Source: Qipengyuania_B sp965214525 (GTDB lineage Bacteria; Pseudomonadota; Alphaproteobacteria; Sphingomonadales; Sphingomonadaceae). Taken from it: DNA of 64,000 nucleotides. The DNA lies in assembly GCA_965214525.1 (NCBI GenBank), contig OZ243959.1, positions 1 to 64,000 of the forward strand, in the 5' to 3' direction. The position numbers and the translations under genes were made by a program. Of this stretch, positions 56,746 to 64,000 are shown in pieces. Every line of letters begins with the position of its first letter. Position 1 is the first letter of the stretch. The notes beneath the pieces are model-generated. The model saw only the letters and a program-made list of their open reading frames with translations. It did not search any database and was not told the origin of the DNA.

Positions 56746-57534
56746 ATGGTGCATGCCGTCGAATTCCTGGGATTGGGCTTTCATCCGCTGGTCCAGCGTG
56801 AAACGCTCGATTGCATCGCTGCACTCGCCGGGTGCGATGGCTTTTCCTACGTCGTCACGCCCAATGTCGATCACATGGTCAAGTTGCATGAAGCCGGGGC
56901 GGCCCCCGAACTGCGGGACGCTTACGAGAACGCCGATTTGCGCGTGTGCGACAGCCGCATCCTACAGGCGCTTGCCCGGCGATCCGGCATCAAGCTGCCC
57001 TTGGTTACGGGAAGCGACCTCACCGCCGCATTGCTGCAGCAAGCCGACGACCGGCACTGGCGCATCGCGGTCATTGGTGGTGACCCGGCGCTCCATCGCG
57101 AACTGGAAGGGCGCTACCCTGCCGTCACCTGGTCGCTGCACCAACCGCCGATGGGCGTGCGTCACGACCCCGACGCACGATTGGCCATCGCTCGTTTCGT
57201 CGAGCAGGGCGGGGCAGATATATGGCTGTTCGCTATCGGCGCGCCCCAAAGCGAACTGATGTGCGCGCAGATTGCATCGCGGGGCAAGGCGGGCGGGGTG
57301 GCCTTGTGCATCGGCGCCTCGCTGGAATTCGTCACCGGCGCAAAATCCCGTGCGCCGCTGTGGATGCAGCGCCTGAGCCTTGAATGGCTTTATCGTCTCG
57401 CCAGCGAACCAGGCCGCCTGTGGCGGCGCTACCTCGTACAGGGGCCGCGCATCTTCACCATCTGGTGTCGCTGGAACCGCTCCGTCATTCGCCCTGGCGG
57501 CGCGTCCGGTTCCACTGCGTCTGACGTTCCCTGA
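56746..57534 (+). CDS. WecB/TagA/CpsF-family glycosyltransferase
   Basis: A 262-residue GT26 enzyme. Signatures are VVTPNVDHMVKLHEA, DLRVCDSRILQALA, IAVIGGDPA, FAIGAPQSELM and SLEFVTGAKSRAPLWMQRLSLEWLYRL (shown in full only by parts). It should add a HexNAc/ManNAc-type residue to the lipid-linked glycan. Its last 50 bases overlap the convergent GT2 gene. Confidence 0.9.
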   Translation: MVHAVEFLGLGFHPLVQRETLDCIAALAGCDGFSYVVTPNVDHMVKLHEAGAAPELRDAYENADLRVCDSRILQALARRSGIKLPLVTGSDLTAALLQQADDRHWRIAVIGGDPALHRELEGRYPAVTWSLHQPPMGVRHDPDARLAIARFVEQGGADIWLFAIGAPQSELMCAQIASRGKAGGVALCIGASLEFVTGAKSRAPLWMQRLSLEWLYRLASEPGRLWRRYLVQGPRIFTIWCRWNRSVIRPGGASGSTASDVP

Positions 57535-58693
57535 AGAAGCCCAGATAGACCGGGATCTTCCACAACACGTACAACGGCGCCCGCCAGGCAGCAGCCGGGT
57601 AGAGGACGGCTCGCCCCTCCTTCATCCAGGCGACGAACACCAGCGTCAAGGCGACTGCCAGCGCAATCGCGAGCGCAATGGCCGCACTCCAATCGCCCGC
57701 CAGCCAGCACAGCAGGCCGACCAGTATCATCAGGCTGGCGCTGACCATAATGAGCAGCGCCAGCGGCGGTACCAGCAGATGCATGCCAAGGGCGGCGCGA
57801 TGCCGCGACAGGCTGCGCACCCCGTTCGCCAGTAGTGGCAACGCCTCGTTGCGGGCGGTGGCGATGAAACCGTGCTCCCAGCGGCTACGCTGCGCTTGCA
57901 TGTCGCGGTCGGCGGCAGGGTCGCTTTCGACACGCGCCCCTTCGCACAGGTGAACGGGCACCCCATCGCGCGCCAGTTCGAGCGCGAGACGCATATCCTC
58001 GACCACGGCATCGGTGGCCAGATCCGCATCGCGGAAGATCGCCCAGGGAAAGGCCATGCCGGTGCCGAACAACGGTATGCCTCCACCAAGCCGATACAGC
58101 CCGCGCGCCCGAACCAGGTTCTTGATCAGCATCGCGAAATTCGAGATTTGCGCAAGGGGAGAGGTGGACGGATCGCTGCGCAGGAGGTTGCGCGCCTGGA
58201 CCGGTGCCTGCAATCGGTACGCCTCGCGGGCAAGCAGGGCGATACTGTCTGCGTCCATGCGGCAATCGGCGTCCAGCACCAGCACCACGTCCTGCTTTTC
58301 GGCCTGTGCCTGGCTTGCGAGATGATCGCGCCCGAAAGCGAGCGCATACCCCTTGCCGCGCCGCGCCGCATCGCTGCGTTCGATCACCCGGGCTCCGGCG
58401 TCACGCGCGACTTGGGCGGTATTGTCTTGGCAATTGTCGGCAACCACCAGCACCCGCCCGTGAAGGCCGGTATCCTGAAGCACGTGGCGAAGCGTGCCCC
58501 CGATACCGTTTTCCTCGTCATGCGCGGGGATTAGTATCACCAGTTCGGCAGCGTCTGCGCGGTCTGCTGCCCGCAAAACCCGCGGCCGCAAGCGCGGCAA
58601 ACCTGATGCAACTTCGATGGCGAACCACGTCAAAGCGGCAAGGGGCGGGGCAGCCAGCAACCATGAGAGGACAATGCCAAGCGTCGTCAGCAT
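57485..58693 (-). CDS. Membrane glycosyltransferase family 2
   Basis: A 402-residue processive-type GT2. It has an N-terminal membrane segment, then ELVILIPAHDEENGIGGTL, VVADNCQDNTAQ, the DxD in VLVLDADCRMD, VEDMRLALELARDG and the QRSRWEHG motif (Q-x-x-R-W of cellulose/hyaluronan-type synthases), with C-terminal membrane helices. It is the last gene of the xrtV operon and overlaps the 3' end of the TagA-like gene. Confidence 0.9.
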   Translation of the reverse strand: MLTTLGIVLSWLLAAPPLAALTWFAIEVASGLPRLRPRVLRAADRADAAELVILIPAHDEENGIGGTLRHVLQDTGLHGRVLVVADNCQDNTAQVARDAGARVIERSDAARRGKGYALAFGRDHLASQAQAEKQDVVLVLDADCRMDADSIALLAREAYRLQAPVQARNLLRSDPSTSPLAQISNFAMLIKNLVRARGLYRLGGGIPLFGTGMAFPWAIFRDADLATDAVVEDMRLALELARDGVPVHLCEGARVESDPAADRDMQAQRSRWEHGFIATARNEALPLLANGVRSLSRHRAALGMHLLVPPLALLIMVSASLMILVGLLCWLAGDWSAAIALAIALAVALTLVFVAWMKEGRAVLYPAAAWRAPLYVLWKIPVYLGFFRERQTQWNRTRRQGE

Positions 58694-58712
58694 GTCGATC
58701 GACGCCGCCGCG

Positions 58713-59783
58713 TCACGAGGCGAGCACCTGTTCGCGCAGGAACGCTTCGTATTTGCTCGCGATCACGGGCCAGGTGAATTGCTCCAATCGCGGATCAAGC
58801 CCGACCGATCCAACCGCCAACGCCTCCCGGATATGCGCGACGAGGGCCGCGCGGTCCCGCGTGTCGCACAGATAGTCGCTGTCACCCAGGATCCATCGCG
58901 TCACCGGATAGTCATGCGCGACCACCGGCAGCCCGGAATTGGCCGCTTCGACATAGACGTTCCCGAAAGCCTCGCCCTCGGACATGTGCAGGAAGACATC
59001 GGCGCAGCGATAGAGATCGGGCATCTGTTGCGGCATCAGGGTGATGCGCGTGAAGCGGCCGGGAATATGGCGCGCAGCCAACGCGTCTCCTTCGGCACGC
59101 AACGGTCCGTCGCCGGCGACCACCAGATGAGCGCCGGGCACATGCTCCATTGCCTCAATTGCCGCAAGCACCCGCTTGCTTTCGATGAACGCGCTGACCA
59201 TCAAAACGATCTTGCGGTCCTGCGGCAACCCGAACTGCGCGCGGTCGGCGGTTCCAGGATGAAAGCGGGCGGGATTGGCCCCGTTGGGGATCAGCGCACA
59301 ATTCCATCGGTCACGGTTGCGTTCAAAAAACCGGGGGTTGGTGCAGACCAGTCCATCGCATGCAAAGGTGCGGTATTCAGAGCTATCGCTCAGGGCCGGC
59401 CAGTCGCCGTTCTGCGTGACGAACACGTGTTTTGGCCGCGCCCGGCGCAGCACCGTATTGGTGAAAGGAAACGCGCAGGTAAGCGTGGCATCGAACGCGG
59501 TAAGATCGATCGCTGGCGCGCGCGCAAGGTTGAAGGCAAAATGCGCATCCTCCCACGCGGTCTCGTCGCGAAAGAAGGGCAGGGAGGGGAGCCACTCGAA
59601 ACGTTCGCGCGGGATCGACGGCACATGCACGAACCGGTATTTCGTTCCGCCACGTGGCATGCCGCTGCCCGCCACGGTAACATCGTGGTCCCGTTCGGCC
59701 AAAGCATCCGCGACGGAAAGCAATGCGACTTCGGCACCCCGGTCAAGCCGGTGGAAGCCCGACAGGGCGAAAAGCAAACGCAT
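58713..59783 (-). CDS. Glycosyltransferase family 4
   Basis: A 356-residue GT-B enzyme. The N-terminal acceptor domain begins RLLFALSGFHRLDRGAEVALL. The C-terminal donor domain has IVLMVSAFIESKRVLAAIEAM and the E-x7-E region VFLHMSEGEAFGNVYVEAANSGLPVVAHD (in parts). It lies 35 bases after epsD and 19 bases before the GT2 gene, within the xrtV operon. Confidence 0.9.
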   Translation of the reverse strand: MRLLFALSGFHRLDRGAEVALLSVADALAERDHDVTVAGSGMPRGGTKYRFVHVPSIPRERFEWLPSLPFFRDETAWEDAHFAFNLARAPAIDLTAFDATLTCAFPFTNTVLRRARPKHVFVTQNGDWPALSDSSEYRTFACDGLVCTNPRFFERNRDRWNCALIPNGANPARFHPGTADRAQFGLPQDRKIVLMVSAFIESKRVLAAIEAMEHVPGAHLVVAGDGPLRAEGDALAARHIPGRFTRITLMPQQMPDLYRCADVFLHMSEGEAFGNVYVEAANSGLPVVAHDYPVTRWILGDSDYLCDTRDRAALVAHIREALAVGSVGLDPRLEQFTWPVIASKYEAFLREQVLAS

Positions 59784-59818
59784 GGTGCTAGTTCAGGCTG
59801 GCTAGGGCAGCGATGGTC

Positions 59819-60691
59819 CTATTGCGCACCGGTGCCGGGTGCCGGTGTCGCTCCACTCGCCGCACCCGGAGTGGTCGTATCATCCGGCGCGAAGCCTGGC
59901 TGATAGGTAATCTCGGCATCCTGCCGCGCCTGCTTCAAGCGTGCCTCCAGGGTTTGGGTGACATCGCGCTGACGGATACGTTCCAGCGCCGCGGGACGCA
60001 CGGCGTTCTGCTGCACGGGTACGCTGCGGCGATCGGTGATCACCGCGACGGTCACGACCCCGCCTTCGGGGGTGACGAAGGGTTCGCCCGCCGGCACGGA
60101 GAGAATCTTGCGCAGACGTTCTTCGCCGACTTGCGCGCTGTCCATCTGCGCCGCTCCGCGCGAGAAATTGATGCCCAGGCTGTTCAAGGTCCGCGCGACC
60201 GCGTCCATCGTCTGATCCTTTTCCAGGGCCCGGAGCGAATTCACGTCCTTCGGCAGGGGAAACTGGATACGATCGAGCGTATAGATCGTGCGGTTCTGAA
60301 ACGTGCCGGGGTTTTCCGTCACATAGGCATCGATCGCACGCTCGTCGGGCACTTCGACAGAACGTTGCGCCCGTTCCTGCAGCAATTGCACCAGCAGCGC
60401 GTCTTCCAGTTGCCGGCGGCGAACCAGGAAGTCCGGCGACTGATCGAGGCCGTCCTCGCGCGCTTCCTGCGCCAGCAGCCGCCGATCGACCACCCGTTGC
60501 AACACCGCTCGCTGCACCTCTTCCTTGTTCGCATCGTCGGGAATCGGCAACGACGCCAACTCGGCGTTGATTTCCTGCAGGGTAATCTCCTCGCCGTTGA
60601 CGACGGCGGTCACCTGCCCGGTCGGCTCGTTGTCACACGCCGCGAGCAATGCAGTTCCACTAAGCAAGCAGGCGGCAAACAGACGCTTCAT
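59819..60691 (-). CDS. epsD: EpsD-family peptidyl-prolyl cis-trans isomerase, lipoprotein
   Basis: A 290-residue protein with lipobox LAAC. It has an N-terminal SurA-like helical domain (VVNGEEITLQEINAELASL) and a parvulin-like domain (about 140-230, IYTLDRIQFPL, TPEGGVVTVAVITDRRSV). The C-terminus is Pro/Thr/Ala-rich. EpsD proteins accompany exosortase EPS loci and may help fold exported proteins. The ATG at 60691 is used although the frame is open further upstream. Confidence 0.88.
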   Translation of the reverse strand: MKRLFAACLLSGTALLAACDNEPTGQVTAVVNGEEITLQEINAELASLPIPDDANKEEVQRAVLQRVVDRRLLAQEAREDGLDQSPDFLVRRRQLEDALLVQLLQERAQRSVEVPDERAIDAYVTENPGTFQNRTIYTLDRIQFPLPKDVNSLRALEKDQTMDAVARTLNSLGINFSRGAAQMDSAQVGEERLRKILSVPAGEPFVTPEGGVVTVAVITDRRSVPVQQNAVRPAALERIRQRDVTQTLEARLKQARQDAEITYQPGFAPDDTTTPGAASGATPAPGTGAQ

Positions 60692-60717
60692 AAATTCATT
60701 TCCCTCGATTGGATGGC

Positions 60718-61422
60718 TCAGCCAATCAGCCGCTTGCGCAGGGGCGGCGGAGAGGCTTCGATGAATTGCGTGGCAAATGCGGTCAGACTTTCGCGGGCCT
60801 GATCGCGATTGGTGGAGATGAGCGATACCCGCATCAGCATGCCGTCGGGGATGACCCCGGCGAGATTGGCCCTCACGACCGCCAGCCGCTGTTCGGCCCA
60901 GCTGCGCGGAAACGCCGTGCCCAGCCTGGTGAAGTAGGCGACATGCTCGATCCGGCCCGGCCCCTCGGCAGTGAAGAAGTTCGCGGGGATAGATTGCCCC
61001 GCCGCCTGCAATGCGATGTTCTGGGTGGGGCTGAGTGCGAACCCGCCGACGGGATAGCACACTTCCGGGCGATGCACCTGCAGCACGCCGTCTTGCGCGT
61101 TGTTGTAGGCGAGCAGCAACATGATCGGGATGGTCGCGCTCGGTGCCACATAGGTCCGCGTGGCGAGATTGTCGTACAGCCTGTCGCGCAACGAATCCGG
61201 CGGCGGAAGCACGACGCCGCTGGCCGACGTATTGGACCATCCGGCAAAGGTATCGGGTACCCACTTCTCGAACGTATCGGTCTTGACCTGCGGCGCGGCG
61301 ATTTCCGGCTGGCGCGCGAACGCCACGCCCGATGCAGCCGCCAGCACGCCGCCGATGACGACCGACCGGCGACTGATGAGAGGCGTCGCCTGCCCCGTGG
61401 GAGGGTCGCTCATGGCGTTCAT
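60718..61422 (-). CDS. epsI: Exosortase-associated protein EpsI, V-type
   Basis: A 234-residue protein. It has an N-terminal anchor/signal with twin arginines (SRRSVVIGGVLAAASG) and then the EpsI domain, with a conserved cysteine C122 in VHRPEVCYPVGGF. EpsI is often fused to or adjacent to exosortases, and its exact role is not established. It overlaps the exosortase gene by 4 bases (ATGA), which strongly ties the two. Confidence 0.9.
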   Translation of the reverse strand: MNAMSDPPTGQATPLISRRSVVIGGVLAAASGVAFARQPEIAAPQVKTDTFEKWVPDTFAGWSNTSASGVVLPPPDSLRDRLYDNLATRTYVAPSATIPIMLLLAYNNAQDGVLQVHRPEVCYPVGGFALSPTQNIALQAAGQSIPANFFTAEGPGRIEHVAYFTRLGTAFPRSWAEQRLAVVRANLAGVIPDGMLMRVSLISTNRDQARESLTAFATQFIEASPPPLRKRLIG

Positions 61423-62339
61423 GCCGGGGCCCCCGCCGATCGCGGTTCGGACGGGCGGACCTTACGGCGCTGCCAGAGCGGACGAACGATTTCGTCGATG
61501 GCGAAGATGGTGACAAGCGCGATGGCGAACATGAACAGCCCGGCGAAATTGTGCAGGAAGCCCTGCGCGGTTGCCTCGCCCGCATAATAGGTCAGCAGGA
61601 TGAGGATTATCACGCGCATGAAATTGGCAAGCAGCGCAATCGGCACCACGAGCAGGACCAGGAAAAGGGCATAACGCCAGCGCGCCTGGTGCCGCAGGTA
61701 AACGTAGAACAGCGAGATCGCCGTCAACGAGATGATCGAGTTCAATCCCGAACAGGCGGCCGCGACCAGCAATTCGTACTGTCCAACGAAGATACGCACG
61801 CCCTCGCCGCCGATCGGCAGGTCGAAGAACCGCAGCAGGGTGATCGACCATTGCGACAAGGCGATCTTGAGCGGATTGGTGACCGCCGCGATGACCGTGT
61901 CGGGCGGCGGATACGAGAACAACAAATAGATGAGCGGAAACCAGAGCATCGTGATCACCCGCTGTCCGACGAAGGCGTACAACACGGTGACGAGCACGGC
62001 ATGCATGAGATACGCCTCGATCTCCACGATTTGGGTGACGCGCGCGAAAACGTATAACGGGAGCAGCACGGCCAGCAGCGCGGCCACGCGGCTGGCGGGG
62101 GGCGGGCGCACAAAGGCCTTTGCCGTCGACCATTCGCGCCAAAGCAGCCACAGACCGGTGCACAAGATGATGGGCCCGTGCGCGCCCTCTTCTCCAGACC
62201 ACCCGACCCTCGCGACGAACAGCATGGTGGGAACGACAAACAGCAACATCCCGGCGAGCAGTACGATATGCCCCAAGCCGAAGGACATCTGCCGGGCAGA
62301 TGCGATGCATGTTTTATTCGCCGAAGCGAGAGTGGCCAT
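61419..62339 (-). CDS. xrtV: Exosortase V (PEP-CTERM sorting transpeptidase-like enzyme)
   Basis: A 306-residue polytopic inner-membrane protein. The exosortase catalytic triad is visible: C196 in AAACSGLNS, R242 in NFMRV and H263 in FLHNFAG. Exosortases cleave PEP-CTERM proteins at the PEP motif and probably pass them to an acceptor. The assignment to type V rests on overall sequence, the V-type EpsI next door and the accessory-type protein at 43761. First gene of the minus operon xrtV-epsI-epsD-GT4-GT2. Confidence 0.9.
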   Translation of the reverse strand: MATLASANKTCIASARQMSFGLGHIVLLAGMLLFVVPTMLFVARVGWSGEEGAHGPIILCTGLWLLWREWSTAKAFVRPPPASRVAALLAVLLPLYVFARVTQIVEIEAYLMHAVLVTVLYAFVGQRVITMLWFPLIYLLFSYPPPDTVIAAVTNPLKIALSQWSITLLRFFDLPIGGEGVRIFVGQYELLVAAACSGLNSIISLTAISLFYVYLRHQARWRYALFLVLLVVPIALLANFMRVIILILLTYYAGEATAQGFLHNFAGLFMFAIALVTIFAIDEIVRPLWQRRKVRPSEPRSAGAPA

Positions 62340-62526
62340 TTTGTCCTAACGTCGGGTTCGCGTGCATCCTCCAAACCGGTGTGAAGGATTGGTAAGCGTC
62401 CTACAAGGCAAAAGGTGAAGGTTTGGTTTGCAAGCATGTCAGCACCATTGCGGGGCTGGAGGCGGCCCTTGCGCGACGTGCCGGGACGATTATCGCCGCC
62501 CGAGGGAAATCAACACACTCTCCTAC

Positions 62527-62556
62527 AAAAAAAAGGGGGCCAACCGGCCCCCTTTT
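62527..62556 (-). terminator. Rho-independent terminator of the PEP-CTERM gene
   Basis: On the minus strand, GGGGGCC pairs with GGCCCCC around a four-base loop, with A-T extension of the stem, followed by a run of eight T. It lies about 20 bases after the PEP-CTERM stop codon and isolates that gene from xrtV downstream. Confidence 0.93.
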
Positions 62557-62577
62557 CCGTAAGCTAATCCCGCTCGA

Positions 62578-63123
62578 TCAAGCGAAATTGTACCGCACAC
62601 GCGATTCGCGCGTTTCAGGCTTGCTGCGACGCATGCTGAAACCAACGGCCGCGAAGCCGAGCAGCATGAGCGCCCAGGTACCAGGCTCCGGCACTGCCGA
62701 AGTCGGGATGAAGGCGACCGTTCCGCTGAACGATGCGTTGCCGCCCGAAGTACCACGAACGATCAACGTCTGCTCACCAACCATGGTGGGCAATTCGTTG
62801 ATGAAGCCGAATTCGAAAGCGTCACGGCTTTCCGGGACCCGACCGAGCGTGAAAGCCACGCCGTTCAGGAAAACTTCCGTGAAATCGATGTCGCTCAAAG
62901 CGCTGACGCGAATGGTCGATACTTCTGCGCTGGTCAGGCCAGCTTCTTCCAAATTGAAAGTGAAGATCGATTCGAACATTCCTTTTGTGGTGATCGTGTC
63001 ACCGAATTCGCCGGTCTTACGACCATCCTGATCCGTCAGGACGATTTCCGCGGCAGCAGCTTGCGTGGACAGCATGGCCATCGTTGCGAGCGAAGCAGCG
63101 GCTGAAAGCATTATATTTTTCAT
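62578..63123 (-). CDS. PEP-CTERM sorting-domain protein (FxDxF-like)
   Basis: A 181-residue exported protein. It has a signal peptide (AASLATMAMLSTQAAAA), a beta-rich middle (GMFESIFTFNLEEAG resembles the FxDxF family with Ser for Asp), and a sorting domain: PEP at 145-147, hydrophobic WALMLLGFAAVGF, then M-R-R at 164-166. Unusually a 15-residue polar tail follows the Arg pair. It is the only evident substrate of XrtV within the window. It has a strong AAAAGGGG ribosome site and its own terminator, so it is probably expressed separately and well. Confidence 0.93.
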   Translation of the reverse strand: MKNIMLSAAASLATMAMLSTQAAAAEIVLTDQDGRKTGEFGDTITTKGMFESIFTFNLEEAGLTSAEVSTIRVSALSDIDFTEVFLNGVAFTLGRVPESRDAFEFGFINELPTMVGEQTLIVRGTSGGNASFSGTVAFIPTSAVPEPGTWALMLLGFAAVGFSMRRSKPETRESRVRYNFA

Positions 63124-63644
63124 ACCAAAACCCCTTTTCGAGCATTCATTTTGCCACCTGGTTTATCCAGACAGCCATTGGGTGAACCGCGACCCAGTCC
63201 CTATCACCATCCACCTGCGTGGGACGTTGTTTTGCGTATGTTGTGCGAGTCGAGTTCTAGTTACCAAAGTCTTAATACCTTGGGAAGTTCCTGCTGCAAC
63301 GCGGAAATATCGATTTTCGCAGATGCGTACCAAACTGAAACATCTTAACCACGTTCGACATGGTTCGGTTCCCCGAGAAGCCGATTGGCGACGCTGCCTG
63401 TGCAGGATATGACCGCGTCATCGGCAGAACTTTACGCCGATCCCGGGTTGCGCATCATCTTTCGGGCTGCGAGCAACGCTTTGCATCTCGGTCTGCTACC
63501 GTGACGCGCCTTAACCGTGATCGACCCAAAAACCTGCTCGTCAGCCGCGCATTTCCCGTCATGAATATCCGTTAACCCTGGCTTTTATACCGGCTTTAAC
63601 GCCGATAGCCCAGTTTTTCCTCACTTGGAAAGGTGAGGGAAACC
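63124..63644. other. Intergenic region, about 520 bases, with divergent promoters
   Basis: It lies between the PEP-CTERM gene (minus) and the lipoprotein gene at the right edge (plus) and is more A/T-rich than its surroundings. It must contain the promoters of both genes, but I cannot assign -35/-10 elements with confidence. Short open frames in it show no family resemblance. Confidence 0.5.
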
Positions 63645-64000
63645 ATGACGACGACCTATCGGATGTTGGCGCTGACGAGCTTGGCCGCGGTTCTTGCAGG
63701 ATGCGGGGGTTCGGACGGTACGCCTGCCCTGACCACGCCCCCCGATGTGGCCGTGGTGGAGACGCCGCCTGCACCAGCCCCCGCACCGACCCCGACGCCC
63801 CCGCCAGCGAACCAGCCGCCCCCGCCGCCGACGGAAGTTGCGGTGAAGGACAATAGCGGCATCTATCAACTTGCATCCATTGCGAGCAATTTCGACCGCG
63901 AACCGTTGATGTCGGTGGCTTCGGTGCCCGGCACCGCCGCGCCGGACGTGGTCGGGGCCTTCCGCTTTACCTGCAAGCCCAGCCATAACGCGTATGACGA
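63645..64000 (+). CDS. Proline-rich lipoprotein, N-terminal part (cut by window edge)
   Basis: The frame is open from the ATG at 63645 to the window end. It has a signal peptide with lipobox VLAGC, then a linker of repeated Pro, Ala and Thr (PAPAPAPTPTPPPANQPPPP), then a folded part beginning VKDNSGIYQLASIASNFD and reaching FRFTCKPSHNAYDD. AAAGGTGAGG precedes the ATG. The linker would hold a domain away from the membrane or through the surface layer. The function lies in the part beyond the window and is unknown. Confidence 0.8.
   Translation, partial: MTTTYRMLALTSLAAVLAGCGGSDGTPALTTPPDVAVVETPPAPAPAPTPTPPPANQPPPPPTEVAVKDNSGIYQLASIASNFDREPLMSVASVPGTAAPDVVGAFRFTCKPSHNAYD

Noticed and set aside
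63641..63890. Glycine/valine-rich open frame on the minus strand (63621-63986)
   Set aside because: It is the reverse of the proline/alanine-rich linker of the plus-strand lipoprotein, which has a proper ribosome site and lipobox.

Overview
The window is high-GC, densely packed chromosomal DNA that looks like an alphaproteobacterium of the Sphingomonadales, most likely an Erythrobacteraceae (Erythrobacter-like) species. This rests on a crtY/crtI/crtB carotenoid operon, methionine synthase split into two genes, an exosortase V / PEP-CTERM locus, and protein sequences of sphingomonad type. That is recognition from reading, not a database result. There are no rRNA genes, CRISPR arrays or insertion sequences. 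One tRNA gene (Gly, CCC anticodon) is present.

Layout. 1-6484 (minus) is a type I restriction-modification operon, hsdM-hsdS-DUF4268-hsdR. HsdR runs off the left edge and carries a one-base frameshift. 6660-13982 is a DUF421 membrane protein divergent from a methionine-cycle operon (ArsR-methyltransferase fusion, metF, two-part metH) behind a near-perfect palindrome, followed by an MscS channel. 14051-19703 is a tandem glycine riboswitch and the glycine cleavage operon gcvT-gcvH-gcvPA-gcvPB, with an Nmad3-family gene just downstream. 19690-27012 (mostly minus) is valine catabolism: mmsA, three small lipoprotein genes, then isobutyryl-CoA dehydrogenase, 3-hydroxyisobutyryl-CoA hydrolase, enoyl-CoA hydratase, a small membrane protein and 3-hydroxyisobutyrate dehydrogenase. 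27145-33086 holds the tRNA, a PhoA-type phosphatase, Dps, 6-phosphogluconolactonase, a Nudix hydrolase, DNA polymerase IV and an MFS exporter. 33153-39547 (minus) holds the propionyl/acetyl-CoA carboxylase alpha subunit and the carotenoid genes with a LOG-family gene between crtI and crtB. 39594-43565 holds a frameshifted S9 peptidase, an exported amidohydrolase and an EF-hand protein.

43761-63123 is the most distinctive part: an exopolysaccharide and protein-sorting locus. Leftmost is a small XrtV-accessory-type protein. Then come the initiating sugar transferase, an O-antigen-ligase/polymerase-like protein, a flippase and two glycosyltransferases (plus strand). Next are Wza-type export protein, outer-membrane barrel, Wzz and BY-kinase (minus), then a TPR protein and a WecB/TagA/CpsF transferase (plus). 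Last are exosortase V, EpsI, EpsD and two more glycosyltransferases (minus), and a PEP-CTERM protein with its own terminator. The simplest reading is that the polysaccharide is built, flipped, polymerised and exported by these proteins, while XrtV/EpsI process PEP-CTERM proteins delivered to the same surface.

Three genes (hsdR, the S9 peptidase, the EF-hand protein) look broken by one base each. Three such lesions in 64 kb may mean draft-sequence errors rather than real decay, so the reads should be examined first.
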